A stretch of 64,000 bases of DNA from Gulosibacter macacae (GTDB lineage Bacteria > Actinomycetota > Actinomycetes > Actinomycetales > Microbacteriaceae), in contig NZ_RQVS01000003.1 of NCBI RefSeq assembly GCF_003865375.1, positions 92,800 to 156,799 on the forward strand. The letters are read 5' to 3'. Positions within the stretch are counted from its first letter, which is position 1. Each line of letters starts with the position of its first letter. Under the pieces are notes generated by a model. It was not told the DNA's origin. It was given only the letters and a program-made list of their open reading frames with translations, and ran no database searches. Below are positions 8,756 through 18,809 of the stretch, in pieces. Position numbers and translations under genes: made by a program.

Positions 8756-10429
8756 CTACTTCAGATAGCGGTCATACGCCGGCACGGTGAGGAAGGCCGG
8801 GAACTCCTCCCCAAGCACCAACTCCTTCATCAGTTGGGCGGCATCCGCCGCGCGGTTACCCGGCTCCTCGGCAAGTTCATCCGCGTACTTGTCGATGAAG
8901 TACTCGACCCGCTCGCGCACGATCGGGCGGCCCTCATCGCTCACGAGCCCCTGGTTGATCCACTGCCAAAGCTGCGAGCGCGAGATTTCGGCCGTGGCCG
9001 CATCCTCCATGAGATTGTCAATCGCCGCCGCACCTTGGCCGCGCAGCCAGCTGTCGAGGTAGCGCACGGCAATGCGAATGTTCGCGCGGATGCCGGCGTT
9101 CGTGATGCGCGCATCCTCAATCTTGAAGTTAAGCAGGTCGGCCGCAATCACGCGCACGTCGTCACGCTGCCGCTCAACCTGGTTCACTCGACCTGCCAGC
9201 ACCGCATCGAATTGCTCGCGAGCAATCGGCACAAGATCAGGATGCGCAACCCAGGTGCCGTCGTAGCCCGCGTTCGCCTCGCGTTGCTTGTCGGAAGCAA
9301 CCTGCGCGAAAGCACGTTCGGTGACTTCGGGGTCGCGACGGTTCGGGATGAACGCACTCATACCGCCGATCGCGTGCGCACCGCGGCGATGGCAGGTCTG
9401 CACGAGTAGCTCGGTGTAGGCCCGCATGAACGGTACCGTCATCGTGAGTTGCGCCCGGTCTGGCAAGACAAACGCGCGGCCGCGATCGCGGAACAGCTTG
9501 ATCACGCTGAAGAGGTAGTCCCAGCGACCCGCATTCAAGCCAGCGCAGTGGTCGCGCAACTCGTAGAGAATCTCATCCATTTCAAACGCCGCGGGCAACG
9601 TTTCAATGAGCACGGTGGCTCGGATCGTGCCGTGCTCAATGCCGAGTCGCGACTCGGCAAACGAGAACACGTCGTTCCACAGTCGCGCCTCAAGGTGCGA
9701 TTCGAGCTTCGGCAGGTAGAAGTAGGGGCCGGCGCCGCGCGCAATGAGTTCGCGAGCGTTGTGGAAGAGGTAGAGGCCGGCATCCACGAGCGATGCCGAG
9801 ACAGTACCGCGGCTGCCGCCCGGCTGCGAATAGGCGAGGTGGCGCTCGGTGAGGTGCCAGCCGCGCGGCCGAAACACAATCGTCGGCGTCTGGTCTCCGA
9901 GTCGATACTCCTTGCCCTCGGGCGAGACGAAATCAATCTCGCGCCGAATCGCATCGCGCAGGTTAATCTGCCCGCCAATGATGTTCGACCAGGTCGGGCT
10001 GAGTGAGTCCTCATGGTCGGCGAGCCACACCTGGGCGCCCGAGTTCATCGCATTGATGGTCATCTTGCGATCGGTGGGGCCGGTGATCTCAACCCGGCGA
10101 TCGTGCAGGCCGGGCCCAGCACCGGCGACGCGCCAATTCGCATCCTCGCGAATGCCGGCGGTCTCGGGCAGGAAGTGAGGCATCTCGCCCGCGGCGATGC
10201 GGGCGCGGCGCTCGCGGCGGGCGGCGAGACGCTCACAGCGGATGCGAGCGAAGCGGTCGTGCAGCGCCGCAACGAACTCAAGGGCCTCGGGCGTGAGGAT
10301 GTGGTCGAATCCGGGCTCGAGCGGGCCGGTAACCGTGATGCTGCCGCGGGTCGCGGAGGGCCCCTCGGTGAACGGATCTTCGGGCAACTCAGTGGTCGGG
10401 TGGTCGGTGGTGGTCGTGGTGATAATCAT
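8756..10429 (-). CDS. aceB: Malate synthase A
   Basis: A 557-residue malate synthase condensing glyoxylate with acetyl-CoA to malate, the second step of the glyoxylate shunt. Visible signatures include [12 protein letters not shown] (catalytic Arg region), the [16 protein letters not shown] loop, GTWVAHPDL and the C-terminal SRSQLWQWI. Length fits the A isoform. The start at 10429 has GAAAGGA 8 nt upstream; a longer open frame exists upstream but lies antisense to the regulatory gap and aceA. The N-terminus is oddly Thr-rich (five consecutive Thr). It follows aceA by 46 bases on the same strand, so aceA-aceB is probably one operon needed for growth on acetate or fatty acids. Confidence 0.95.
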   Translation of the reverse strand: MIITTTTTDHPTTELPEDPFTEGPSATRGSITVTGPLEPGFDHILTPEALEFVAALHDRFARIRCERLAARRERRARIAAGEMPHFLPETAGIREDANWRVAGAGPGLHDRRVEITGPTDRKMTINAMNSGAQVWLADHEDSLSPTWSNIIGGQINLRDAIRREIDFVSPEGKEYRLGDQTPTIVFRPRGWHLTERHLAYSQPGGSRGTVSASLVDAGLYLFHNARELIARGAGPYFYLPKLESHLEARLWNDVFSFAESRLGIEHGTIRATVLIETLPAAFEMDEILYELRDHCAGLNAGRWDYLFSVIKLFRDRGRAFVLPDRAQLTMTVPFMRAYTELLVQTCHRRGAHAIGGMSAFIPNRRDPEVTERAFAQVASDKQREANAGYDGTWVAHPDLVPIAREQFDAVLAGRVNQVERQRDDVRVIAADLLNFKIEDARITNAGIRANIRIAVRYLDSWLRGQGAAAIDNLMEDAATAEISRSQLWQWINQGLVSDEGRPIVRERVEYFIDKYADELAEEPGNRAADAAQLMKELVLGEEFPAFLTVPAYDRYLK

Positions 10430-10475
10430 GATCGTGGTCCTTTCTCGAACCGTTGCGAATCTCGAGCGGTCGAGA

Positions 10476-11789
10476 TCAGTGGAACTGTTCCGATTCGGTC
10501 GAACCCACGAGCGCAAGGGTGGCGCTTTCGGGATTGAGCGTGGTGGCGATGCGGTCGAAGTACCCGGTGCCGACTTCGGCCTGGTGCTTGTGCGCGGTGA
10601 AGCCCTGTGCGGCCGCCGCGAACTCGCGTTCTTGCAGCTCGACGTAGGCCGACATTTGCCGGTCGCGGTAGCCGAGTGCGAGGTCGAACATGCCGTAGTT
10701 GAGGGAGTGGAACCCGGCAAGTGTGATGAATTGGAAGGCGTAGCCCATGGCCGAGAGTTCACGCTGGAACTTCGCGATGGTCTCGTCGTCGAGGTGGCGG
10801 CGCCAGTTGAAGCTGGGGGAGCAGTTGTAGGCGAGGCGCTTGCCGGGGAAATCCTGGTGAATGCGCTCGGCGAAGCGGCGGGCAAGCTCGAGGTCGGGTT
10901 CGCTCGACTCGACCCAGAGGAGGTCAGCGTATTCGGCGTAGGCGAGGCCGCGTGCGATGACCGGTTCGATGCCGCCGGTTGTTTCGTAGAAGCCCTCGGC
11001 GGTGCGCTCGCCGGTGAGGAATGGCTTGTCGCGCTCATCGATGTCGCTGGTGATGAGGTTGGCGGCGAGGGCGTCGGTGCGGGCGATGATGATGCTCGGT
11101 ACGCCAGCGACGTCAGCAGCGAGGCGGGCGGCGTTGAGGGTGCGGATGTGGTGACCGGTGGGGATGAGCACCTTGCCACCCATGTGTCCGCACTTCTTTT
11201 CGCTTGCGAGTTGGTCTTCCCAGTGCACGCCCGCGGCTCCTGCCTCGATCATGCCGAGCATGAGTTCGTAGGCGTTGAGCGGGCCACCGAACCCGGCCTC
11301 GGCATCGGCCACGATCGGGGCGAGCCACTCGCGCGAGTTCGTGCCCGTTTCGGCGAACTCAATTTGGGCTGCGCGCATGAGCGCATTGTTGATGCGGCGC
11401 ACGACGGCCGGCACCGAGTTCGCGGGATAGAGGCTCTGGTCGGGGTAGGTCTTGCCCGAGAGGTTGGCGTCGGCGGCGACCTGCCAGCCTGAGAGGTAGA
11501 TGGCCTGCAGGCCCGCGCGCACCTGTTGCACGGCCTGGTTGCCGGTGAGGGCGCCGAGGGCGCGCACCCACGACTCGGGGTCGTCTTGGTTTTCCTGGAT
11601 GAGGTCCCAGAGTCGCTGCGCACCGCGGCGTGCCAGCGTGCGCTCTTCTTGTACCGGACCGCGCAGGGCGAGCACGTCCTCCGGCGTGTAGTCGCGGCGG
11701 ATGCCCGCCCAGCGCGGGTCAGCATCCCATTCGGCAGCGAGTTCGGCGGCGGTGGTGCGCTGGTCTCCGGGGCGGGTGAACGAGGTCAT
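10476..11789 (-). CDS. aceA: Isocitrate lyase
   Basis: A 437-residue isocitrate lyase cleaving isocitrate to succinate and glyoxylate. The active-site loop [14 protein letters not shown], the upstream [10 protein letters not shown] metal-binding segment and the [11 protein letters not shown] signature are all present. Length fits the short bacterial form (about 430). The start at 11789 has AAGGGAG upstream. It is the first gene of the likely aceA-aceB operon and diverges from a RamB-like regulator, the arrangement expected for acetate-responsive control. Confidence 0.96.
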   Translation of the reverse strand: MTSFTRPGDQRTTAAELAAEWDADPRWAGIRRDYTPEDVLALRGPVQEERTLARRGAQRLWDLIQENQDDPESWVRALGALTGNQAVQQVRAGLQAIYLSGWQVAADANLSGKTYPDQSLYPANSVPAVVRRINNALMRAAQIEFAETGTNSREWLAPIVADAEAGFGGPLNAYELMLGMIEAGAAGVHWEDQLASEKKCGHMGGKVLIPTGHHIRTLNAARLAADVAGVPSIIIARTDALAANLITSDIDERDKPFLTGERTAEGFYETTGGIEPVIARGLAYAEYADLLWVESSEPDLELARRFAERIHQDFPGKRLAYNCSPSFNWRRHLDDETIAKFQRELSAMGYAFQFITLAGFHSLNYGMFDLALGYRDRQMSAYVELQEREFAAAAQGFTAHKHQAEVGTGYFDRIATTLNPESATLALVGSTESEQFH

Positions 11790-11974
11790 GGCAACTCCCT
11801 TGTTGTCATTCGGCTGGATGGATTTGGTGGGGGATTCCGCTTCGGTGTGGAGGCCGGGTGCGGAGGTCTTGCATTCAGGTTTGCGCCAATTTCGACCCCG
11901 AATCGGCGATTCTCGTAGTGAAATAACGCGATATTTCTGCCAAACCGAAGATTCACCGTGCGACGCTGTCCTGC
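11790..11974. promoter_or_regulatory. Divergent control region aceA / ramB
   Basis: The 185-base gap contains GAATC-GGC-GATTC (11900-11912) and GAAATA-ACGCGA-TATTTC (11920-11937), two perfect inverted repeats 7 bases apart, plus GGTTTG and CAAACC halves on either side. The known RamB site of Corynebacterium (A(A/G)AACTTTGCAAA) is not present as such. These inverted repeats are the best operator candidates for the adjacent regulator. Confidence 0.4.
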
Positions 11975-13441
11975 ATGACACGCAACGACGCGGTCGTCGA
12001 CCACGCTGAAGACATGTTCGACTCGCTCACCATTGGCCGCCGCATCCGGGCCGGTCGCCTCGCGCGCGGAATGTCGCTCCAGGCGCTCGCGGAGCGACTC
12101 GGCAAAGCGCCCTCGCAGGTCTCGGTCATCGAGAACGGCCGCCGCGAGATCAAAGTGGGTGAACTGCAACAGATTGCGCGCATCCTTGAAGTGTCGTTTG
12201 ACGACCTGCTGCGACCCGAGCCGCCGTCGAAACGAGCCGCGCTTGAAATCGCGCTCGAGCGTGCCCAGCGCGGGACGCTCTACAACAGCCTGGCGCTCCC
12301 CGAACTGCCGGTGCGCAAGTCGCTCAGCGATGAGGCAATTGAAACGATTTTGAAGCTGCACGATGAATTGCGCCGGCTCCACGAAGAACGTGCCGCCACC
12401 CCCGAAGAGGCACGCCGAGCAAACGGCCAATTGCGACGCGAACAAAGCCAGCGCGGCAACTATTACCCCGAACTCGAGCGCGCGGCCCGCGAACTGCTCG
12501 AGGCCATAGGGCATCGCGGTGGGCCGATTTCGCAGCGCGCCACGGCGGAACTCGCCGCGCACCTCGGCTTCACCCTGCACTACGTCGCCGACCTGCCGCA
12601 CTCCACCCGCAGCATCACCGACGCCGAGCATCATCGCATCTACCTGCCACTGCGGCCCCACGCGACCGACCCGCGCTCAACGGTGCTGCAGGCGCTCGCG
12701 GCACATGTGCTCGGCAAACGCGAACCGGTCGACTTCGGCGACCTCTTGCGGCAACGAGTCGAGACGAACTATCTCGCAGGTGCCATCCTCATTCCCGAAC
12801 AGGGTGCGGTTGAGTTCTTAACGGCCGCGAAGGATGAACGGGCGCTGTCGGTCGAAGACCTGCGCGATGAGTTTTCGGTGAGTTATGAAGCGGCCGCCCA
12901 CCGCTTCAGTAACCTCGCCACGGAGCACCTCGGCATCCCGGTGCATTTCATCAAGGTGCATCCGAGTGGCGCCATTCTCAAGGCGTACCAAAACGACGAC
13001 GTGCAGTTCCCGAGCGATGCGCTCGGCACGATTGAAGGCCAGGTGGTCTGCCGCTGGTGGAGCGCGCGGCAGGTGTTCGGTTCGGAAGACCGCATGAGCC
13101 CGTACTACCAGTACACCGACAAGCCAGCCGGCACGTATTGGTGCACCTCTCGCATTGAATCGGGATCGGCTGGCGAGTTCTCGATCAGTGTCGGCACGCG
13201 CTTCGCTGATGCGAAGTGGTTCCGCGGCCGCGACACCCAGCGACGACTCTCGTCAACGTGCCCCGACCCGAGTTGCTGCCGAGAGCCCGCCGACGAGCTC
13301 TCCTCACGCTGGCGCGAAACTGCCTGGCCGAGCGCTCGACTCAACGCATCCCTCCTCGCGGCGATGCCGAATGGCACGTACACTGGGGTCGACCGCGTGG
13401 CGGTGCTCGAATTTCTTGACCGACACGCCCCGAGCGCTTGA
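11975..13441 (+). CDS. ramB: RamB-like regulator of acetate metabolism
   Basis: A 488-residue regulator. An XRE helix-turn-helix occupies about residues 18-75 ([20 protein letters not shown], then [16 protein letters not shown]). The middle is a charged helical region, followed by an IrrE/ImmA-like domain (about 180-330; the metal-binding HExxH motif is not evident) and a C-terminal ScfR-type domain (about 330-480) with a Cys cluster, CPDPSCC. This architecture is that of RamB/ScfR regulators, which respond to acyl-CoA or acetate status and control aceA and aceB. It is divergent from aceA, with possible operators between. The start is taken as ATG 11975 without a clear ribosome site; ATG 12014 is an alternative. 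Confidence 0.85.
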   Translation: MTRNDAVVDHAEDMFDSLTIGRRIRAGRLARGMSLQALAERLGKAPSQVSVIENGRREIKVGELQQIARILEVSFDDLLRPEPPSKRAALEIALERAQRGTLYNSLALPELPVRKSLSDEAIETILKLHDELRRLHEERAATPEEARRANGQLRREQSQRGNYYPELERAARELLEAIGHRGGPISQRATAELAAHLGFTLHYVADLPHSTRSITDAEHHRIYLPLRPHATDPRSTVLQALAAHVLGKREPVDFGDLLRQRVETNYLAGAILIPEQGAVEFLTAAKDERALSVEDLRDEFSVSYEAAAHRFSNLATEHLGIPVHFIKVHPSGAILKAYQNDDVQFPSDALGTIEGQVVCRWWSARQVFGSEDRMSPYYQYTDKPAGTYWCTSRIESGSAGEFSISVGTRFADAKWFRGRDTQRRLSSTCPDPSCCREPADELSSRWRETAWPSARLNASLLAAMPNGTYTGVDRVAVLEFLDRHAPSA

Positions 13442-13518
13442 TCGCTGCGCTGTGAGGTTCGCCAATGGCTGACCGGATGCGCTCGCGGCCGACGACCGCC
13501 GCGACTACGGTCGAGAGC

Positions 13519-13707
13519 ATGACAAGTCATGCCGAGCATCCCAATTTGCCGACCGGAACCGAGCCTGGCGACGGTATCGACGAGAAGCTTGCCGATGTGT
13601 CGAAGGATTCCCACGAAACGGCGGCACCACTCGCCGTCTCACCATTCACGATGGTGGCAACTGAGGGCGGCTTCGGCGCCTGTGATGTGAACGGAGTGTG
13701 CGCATGA
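13519..13707 (+). CDS. Small Cys-tailed protein coupled to frnE
   Basis: A 62-residue acidic protein ending in FGACDVNGVCA. The start at 13519 is preceded by a TACGGT -10-like element (13505-13510), suggesting a leaderless message. Its TGA overlaps the ATG of the FrnE-like oxidoreductase at 13704, so the two are co-translated. The C-terminal Cys-x5-Cys could be a redox partner or substrate of that enzyme, but this is inference. I recognise no family. Confidence 0.55.
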   Translation: MTSHAEHPNLPTGTEPGDGIDEKLADVSKDSHETAAPLAVSPFTMVATEGGFGACDVNGVCA

Positions 13708-14378
13708 GTAACGAACGCCTCAGCATCGACATCTGGAGCGATGTCATGTGCCCGTGGTGCTATCTCGGTGACACCATGCTTGACCAGGCGCTACAGGAGT
13801 TCGAGCACGGCGACCAGGTTGACGTGAAGTATCACTCGTATCAGCTCATGCCCGAGCTGGCCCCCGAGACCGATATGAACCTCAACGAGATGCTCGTGAC
13901 CGAGCGCGGCTACCCACGCGAGCAGGCTGAGGCGATGAACGCTGAAATCGCGAAGCGCGGCGACGCGATCGGGCTCGAGTTCCGATTCGATCGTGCCGTC
14001 GCGGCCAACACGCGCGCGGCGCACCGCTTGTTGCACTTCGCCGACGAGCACGGTCGCCAGCACGAGCTGGTGATTCGCCTCTTCAAAGCATTCTTTACCG
14101 ACGGGCTGAAGGTCGGTAACCACGAAGTGCTCGCTGATCTCGCCGCCGAAGTGGGACTTGACCGTGACGCCGCGCTCGCTGCTCTCAATTCCGAGCAGTA
14201 CGAGGATGCAGTGACTGCCGACATCGATCTCGCGCGCCAATACGGCATCAACGGGGTGCCGTTCTTCGTCATCGACGGCAAGTATGCGATCTCGGGTGCC
14301 CAGCCAACCGAGACTTTCCGCCAGGCGCTCGACACGGTTTGGCGGGAGCGTTCGGTCGGCGAGGCGACCCAGGCCTAG
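13704..14378 (+). CDS. DsbA-family oxidoreductase, FrnE-like
   Basis: A 224-residue cytoplasmic thioredoxin-fold protein of the DsbA/FrnE group. It has no signal peptide. The active-site CPWC is at Cys16 and Cys19, within DVMCPWCYLG. The cis-Pro loop is GINGVPFFVIDGKYAISGAQ near the C-terminus. ATG 13704 is chosen over GTG 13698 because GGAG lies 7 nt upstream and the ATG overlaps the upstream stop (ATGA). FrnE proteins act as disulfide isomerases or oxidoreductases, sometimes in oxidative stress. It is followed by a strong terminator. Confidence 0.9.
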   Translation: MSNERLSIDIWSDVMCPWCYLGDTMLDQALQEFEHGDQVDVKYHSYQLMPELAPETDMNLNEMLVTERGYPREQAEAMNAEIAKRGDAIGLEFRFDRAVAANTRAAHRLLHFADEHGRQHELVIRLFKAFFTDGLKVGNHEVLADLAAEVGLDRDAALAALNSEQYEDAVTADIDLARQYGINGVPFFVIDGKYAISGAQPTETFRQALDTVWRERSVGEATQA

Positions 14379-14390
14379 CCTCCCAGCTCA

Positions 14391-14439
14391 CAGAACAAGC
14401 CCCGAGTGTGACTATGCACACGCCCGGGGCTTTGTTCTG
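14391..14439 (+). terminator. Intrinsic terminator between frnE-like and padR genes
   Basis: CAGAACAAGCCCCG (14391-14404) pairs with CGGGGCTTTGTTCTG (14425-14439; one inserted T), with an inner GTGTG/CACAC stem. It sits between convergent genes and can serve both strands. Confidence 0.75.
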
Positions 14440-14473
14440 GCCGTCTGTGTTGCTGAGGTTGGTGTTGCTGAGA

Positions 14474-15049
14474 TTAGCGAGCCGAGACTGCGTCCTTGCG
14501 GGCGCCGCGCTTTGACTTGCCGTTGGTGTAGGCGTCGCTCACTTCGCCCCAGAATGCGACCTGCGAACGCTCGTAGTGCAGTCCGGCTCGCAGGGCGATG
14601 GTGGCGCCATCAAACGCCTCAGTGCGGCCGATCTTGACGAGGTGCTCGTAGTCATTCAGGCGAGCTTTGTGCAGTTCAACCTGCTCGTCAGCCAGTCGCT
14701 TCACCTCGGCGTCATCGTTGAGGTCGGCGAAGAACAGGCGCAGGAGACCGCCATCGCGCAACTCAGGGCGCCCCCCGGGTGAATTGAGCCACGACATGAG
14801 TGCTTCGCGACCCGCATCGGTGATGGTGAAGTGGCGTCGGCGACGACCGTCCTCTTCTTGTTCTTCATCAACGAGTCCAAGTTCGGCGAGCTTACGCGGC
14901 GCTGCGTAAACCTGGGAGCGCGGGAAATTCCAGAAGTTGCCGACTGATTGATCGATCAGTTCGTGCAATTCATAAGACGTTTTTGGTCCCTCTAGTGCGA
15001 GTAGACCGAGAATGACTTGTCCGGCGGTGCTGAGTTGGGGATTGGCCAT
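14474..15049 (-). CDS. PadR family transcriptional regulator
   Basis: A 191-residue PadR-type repressor. The N-terminal winged helix (about residues 8-80) includes GLLALEGPKTSYELHELI, then SQVYAAPRKLAELGLVDEEQ, then RRRRHFTITDAGREAL. The C-terminal half is helical and charged, as in the dimerisation domain of the family. It diverges from a small NTF2-like gene at 15139; the 89-base gap contains the palindrome GTCTAGAC, a possible operator site. The ligand is unknown. Confidence 0.85.
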   Translation of the reverse strand: MANPQLSTAGQVILGLLALEGPKTSYELHELIDQSVGNFWNFPRSQVYAAPRKLAELGLVDEEQEEDGRRRRHFTITDAGREALMSWLNSPGGRPELRDGGLLRLFFADLNDDAEVKRLADEQVELHKARLNDYEHLVKIGRTEAFDGATIALRAGLHYERSQVAFWGEVSDAYTNGKSKRGARKDAVSAR

Positions 15050-15138
15050 TTAGAAACTGTAATGCATAAACCTGCAAGCAAACGCTCAACCGTCCGGTCT
15101 AGACTGTAAGGATGTGCTTGTGATCAGGGAGGATTGGC

Positions 15139-15609
15139 ATGTACGCAGTGATCGTGGAGCGAGTGTTGCGGGGTGCGTTTGCGGGGCTCAGTGCCGGTGA
15201 TATTACGGCAATTACGAACAAGCTCGCGCGCGATTGCGTGCACACGTTCATTGGTGAACATGCCCTCGCGGGTACGCGCAACACGCCCGACTCGATCCGT
15301 GCTTGGTACGAGCGCTTGACGTCGGTACTTCCTGGCATTTCCTTTGAAATTAAGCGCATTCGGGTGCGGGGCATGCCGTGGTCGACACTGGCGGTTGCGG
15401 AGTGGGTCGAGACCAATTCAGGGGTTGATGGTGTGCGCACTTCGGCCGGTGGTGTGAACGTGATGGAGCTGCGCTGGGGGAAGGTCACGCGCGTCTCGAT
15501 TTACACCGACACATCAGCTCTCGAGCGCACGCTCGCGCGCGACGCGGTGGCTGGGCATCCGGATGCGCTGGCGGCGCCGATCGCTGATCAGGGTGCGAAT
15601 CGTTGGTAG
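15139..15609 (+). CDS. SnoaL/NTF2-like domain protein
   Basis: A 156-residue protein with the layout of a SnoaL-like (nuclear transport factor 2 fold) domain. An N-terminal helical segment (FAGLSAGDITAITNKLA) precedes HTFIGEHALAGTRNTPDSI, a helix and four predicted strands ending in RVSIYTDTSALERTL. Such proteins are polyketide cyclase-like enzymes, isomerases or binding proteins; no catalytic residue can be assigned. It is divergent from the PadR gene and may be its target. Confidence 0.65.
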   Translation: MYAVIVERVLRGAFAGLSAGDITAITNKLARDCVHTFIGEHALAGTRNTPDSIRAWYERLTSVLPGISFEIKRIRVRGMPWSTLAVAEWVETNSGVDGVRTSAGGVNVMELRWGKVTRVSIYTDTSALERTLARDAVAGHPDALAAPIADQGANRW

Positions 15610-15814
15610 GTGTAATTTCATTTTATGAATAGGCATGGCTGCAATATATTTGCGGGAGCGTTCCATGTATCGCTGTTAATAAGTGAAAATCCATGCGTAT
15701 AAATTCGGCACATGTGTGGAAGTGAGCGTGTGATTATTCCCAGTCCCGGTAATGCTGGACAGATGCTGTTTTGTGCGTGACTCGAATTGACGATGGCGTC
15801 TAGGGTGGTGCGGC

Positions 15815-15820
15815 TAGCCT
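15815..15820 (+). promoter_or_regulatory. -10 element TAGCCT, leaderless-type start
   Basis: TAGCCT ends 6 nt before ATG 15827, so transcription would start at the A of the start codon. No Shine-Dalgarno sequence is present. Confidence 0.45.
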
Positions 15821-15826
15821 CGAGGC

Positions 15827-16141
15827 ATGACCATCGTAAAGATCAATGCCATTGACGTGCCGCCGCAGGCTGGCCCCGAGCTCGAACGACGCTTCGCTGA
15901 GCGCGGGGGAGCGGTCGACGGCTCGCCCGGCTTCCTTGGCTTTCAACTACTGCGCCCCACTGCTGGGGAAACCCGCTACTTCGTGGTGACACACTGGGCC
16001 GATGAAGCCTCGTACGCGGCCTGGCGTGACGGCGATGCGCGTGCGGCGCACGCCGGACAGCACAGCAAGCCGGTCGCTACCGGCGCGAACCTGCTTGAGT
16101 TCGACGTTGTGCTTGACGTCAAGCCGAAAGCGACCGACTAG
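15827..16141 (+). CDS. mhuD: Haem-degrading monooxygenase, MhuD-like
   Basis: A 104-residue antibiotic-biosynthesis-monooxygenase-fold protein. It matches Mycobacterium tuberculosis MhuD closely from memory: the start TIVKINAIDVP, the stretch SPGFLGFQLLRP, then RYFVVTHW, then AAHAG and PVATGANLLEF. The key residues occupy the same positions as in MhuD: Asn7, Trp66 and His75 (the axial haem ligand). MhuD opens haem to mycobilins without releasing CO, freeing iron. The gene is transcribed alone with no haem-uptake genes nearby in the window. It is probably cytoplasmic. Confidence 0.9.
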   Translation: MTIVKINAIDVPPQAGPELERRFAERGGAVDGSPGFLGFQLLRPTAGETRYFVVTHWADEASYAAWRDGDARAAHAGQHSKPVATGANLLEFDVVLDVKPKATD

Positions 16142-16180
16142 TCGAGCTACGCGGGCTGCGCTCCTTACCTCGGCCCCGAC

Positions 16181-17068
16181 CTAGAACGCGTCGATCTCGA
16201 TCTTCGACATCTGCATCATCTTTTCGTAGGCGCCGGGCTTCGCCATGAGTTCTTCCATGTTGGCCGGCACGATCTGCCAGCTCACGCCGAACTCGTCCTT
16301 GCACCAACCACAGACGGCCGCCTCAGGAACGTGCGAGAGCGCATCCCAGTAGCGGTCGATCTCAGCCTGGTCGGCGCAGGCGACCGACAACGAGAGCCCT
16401 TCACCAAAGGTGAACTCGTGATCGCTTCCGCCGTCCATGGCGGTGAACCACTGTCCCCCGAGGGTGAACTCGCTGAACATAATGCCCTCAGCGAGTTCGG
16501 CCCCGCCAGCTTCGCCATAGGGCAACACGTTGCCGAGGTGTGAGTCGCGGAAGAGCGAGGTGTAGCGCTCAATGGCCTCGCGAGCGCGAAGTTCTGCTCC
16601 GGTAAACAGCAGCGAGGGGATGAGGAACGGGCGCGGTTCGCCCTCGGGGTTGGTGAGCATGAGCTGCCAATTCACGCCGTAGCGGTCTTCGACCCAGCCG
16701 TAGCGCTTACTGAACGGATACTCCTGGAGGGGCATCCGCACTTCGCCCCCGTCGGAAAGCCGCGCCCAAATCGCGTCGAGCGCGCCTGCCGCATCCGTCA
16801 TGGCACTTGGATCGAAGTTCACGATGAACGAGATTGCCGGGGTGGGCCGAAACTCGTTGCCGGCGTTGATCAACGTGAGGGCATAGCCGTCGATCGCCAG
16901 ATCAACCGTGAGGGCTTTCCCCGCGAAATCCTGCTGGAAGTCGAGCAAGCCTTCGGTCGGATAGTTCGAGCCGCCAGTGCGCTGCGCATTCGGAAACGTC
17001 GCGACATAGAAGTCAGCGACCTCTTCTGCATTGCCCTGGCACCAGATGTTTGGCGTGATGAACTGCAT
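16181..17068 (-). CDS. VOC/PhnB-like protein with two tandem glyoxalase-fold domains
   Basis: A 295-residue protein made of two PhnB-like units (about residues 1-140 and 145-285). Each has the family pattern of an N-terminal ITPNIWCQGNAEEVADFY-type segment and a C-terminal YGVNWQL or FGVSWQIVP strand. These proteins were once annotated as 3-demethylubiquinone methyltransferases but belong to the vicinal-oxygen-chelate superfamily and lack a SAM-binding motif. The function is unknown. Confidence 0.8.
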   Translation of the reverse strand: MQFITPNIWCQGNAEEVADFYVATFPNAQRTGGSNYPTEGLLDFQQDFAGKALTVDLAIDGYALTLINAGNEFRPTPAISFIVNFDPSAMTDAAGALDAIWARLSDGGEVRMPLQEYPFSKRYGWVEDRYGVNWQLMLTNPEGEPRPFLIPSLLFTGAELRAREAIERYTSLFRDSHLGNVLPYGEAGGAELAEGIMFSEFTLGGQWFTAMDGGSDHEFTFGEGLSLSVACADQAEIDRYWDALSHVPEAAVCGWCKDEFGVSWQIVPANMEELMAKPGAYEKMMQMSKIEIDAF

Positions 17069-17177
17069 GGTCAGCTCCTGCGTTTGGGCGCCGAGGTTCG
17101 GCGCTGGCGACGAGAGCCTGTGACCGCTCGTCGTGGAATTGCCGACCGCGGCCTGTTTTCGTGCCCGGTGCGCCTAG

Positions 17178-18614
17178 CTAGTGTGCGGCGGGTGCGCCGC
17201 CGCGACCGCGCCCACCGCGGGAGCGGCGATTGCGGTTGTTCGACGAAGTGCCAGCACCTTCATTGCGGCGCTGACCCTGACCGCCGCGCTGTTGCTGACC
17301 ACGCGAAGCTTGCGCGGTAGCTTGCTCGCCACGGGCCGCTTGCTGGCCGCGCGACTGCTGGCCGCGCGACTGCTGGCCACGGCCACCGCCCGATTGCTGG
17401 GGCTGCGGTGCCGGCGCCGGAGTGACAGGCGCAGCTCGCGGCCCGACGAGATGGTCAACGACCGGTGAGGTGGCCGTGACGTGATCAAACGGCGCCTTGA
17501 TTTGCGCGCGACGCAGGAGCGTCGACACCTCGCGCTGCTCATCCTCGACGGCAACCGTGATCACGACGCCCGAAGCACCAGCACGTGCCGTGCGGCCCGA
17601 GCGGTGCAGATAGGCCTTGTGTTCCACCGGCGGATCAACGTGCACAACGAGTTCGACATCGTCGACGTGCACACCACGAGCCGCGACATCGGTGGCCACG
17701 AGCACGCGCACGGCACCGGGTGTGCCCGGTTCGGCAGCGAAGGCAGCAAGGTTGCGGTCACGTGCGTTCTGCGAGAGGTTGCCCTGCAGATCGACTGCCG
17801 GGATGCCATCCGCGGTGAGCTTGCGCGCCATCTTCTTCGCGATGTGCTTCGTGCGGGTGAAGAGGATGCGGCGGCCCTCACCCGAGGCGAGCTCGTGCAC
17901 GAGCGCTGTCTTCTCTTCGCGCGACGGCACGACAAGCACGCGGTGGACCATTTCGCCCTGCGGCACGCTGTCTTCATCAACCGCGTGGGTGACGGGGTTC
18001 GAGAGGAACTTTCGCGTGAGCTGATCGACACCGCGGTCAAGCGTCGCCGAGAACAGCAAGCGCTGGCCACCGGTCGGCGTCGCCGAAAGGATGCGGGTGA
18101 CGCCCGGAAGAAAGCCGAGGTCGGCCATGTGGTCTGCCTCATCGAGCACTGCTACCTCGACCGAGTCGAGGACGGCCTCGCGCTGTTGCATGAGGTCTTC
18201 GAGTCGGCCCGGGCAGGCCACGACAATGTCGACAGCGCCTCGCAGCGCCTCAACCTGCCGGGTCTGCTTGACGCCGCCAAAGATGGTGGTGACGCTAAGG
18301 CCCTTGGCCTTGGCAAGTGGCTCGATGGTCTTTGCGATCTGCGTGGCAAGCTCGCGAGTGGGGGCAAGCACGAGTCCGCGCGGGTGGCCGGGACGGGTGC
18401 GGGCGCCCGATTCGGCAAGTCGGTTCACGAGGGGCAGCGAAAACGCGATGGTCTTGCCCGAACCGGTGCGACCGCGGCCGAGCACATCGCGACCACCGAG
18501 CGAATCGGGCAGGGTGTCGCGCTGAATCGGGAATGCCGTGGTTTTACCCTCGGCGGCAAGCACATCAGCCAGGGCTGCGGGCACGCCGAGTTCGTGGAAG
18601 GTGGGTTCAGTCAT
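17178..18614 (-). CDS. DEAD-box RNA helicase (RhlE/DeaD type)
   Basis: A 478-residue ATP-dependent RNA helicase. The motifs appear in order: Q motif (FPIQRDTLP), Walker A GRTGSGKT, PTRELA, GG, DEAD (VLDEADHMADLGF), SAT (LLFSATLD), then in the second RecA domain RILFTRTK, TDVAARG and HRSGRTARAG. The C-terminal 90 residues are a low-complexity RNA-binding tail rich in Arg, Gly and Gln, with repeated RGQQS units. Such helicases remodel ribosomal or mRNA structures, often in the cold. It is transcribed singly. Confidence 0.93.
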   Translation of the reverse strand: MTEPTFHELGVPAALADVLAAEGKTTAFPIQRDTLPDSLGGRDVLGRGRTGSGKTIAFSLPLVNRLAESGARTRPGHPRGLVLAPTRELATQIAKTIEPLAKAKGLSVTTIFGGVKQTRQVEALRGAVDIVVACPGRLEDLMQQREAVLDSVEVAVLDEADHMADLGFLPGVTRILSATPTGGQRLLFSATLDRGVDQLTRKFLSNPVTHAVDEDSVPQGEMVHRVLVVPSREEKTALVHELASGEGRRILFTRTKHIAKKMARKLTADGIPAVDLQGNLSQNARDRNLAAFAAEPGTPGAVRVLVATDVAARGVHVDDVELVVHVDPPVEHKAYLHRSGRTARAGASGVVITVAVEDEQREVSTLLRRAQIKAPFDHVTATSPVVDHLVGPRAAPVTPAPAPQPQQSGGGRGQQSRGQQSRGQQAARGEQATAQASRGQQQRGGQGQRRNEGAGTSSNNRNRRSRGGRGRGGAPAAH

Positions 18615-18809
18615 GAAAAGCTCTCTCTTAGGCGCATCGCGGCGAGATCGTCACGCGACGGCAAACTGCCAGTCTACGCCCGGTGAGCCGATTCGCACTC
18701 GGGAAGTCGGTAATCCTGGGCCTCTACCCTGAACAGTGAGCGTGGGCAGAGCGCTTCCGCGCTTCGCAATAGCTTGCTGTTGCCATCCCTCGAGGAGTTC
18801 GGAGAGCCA

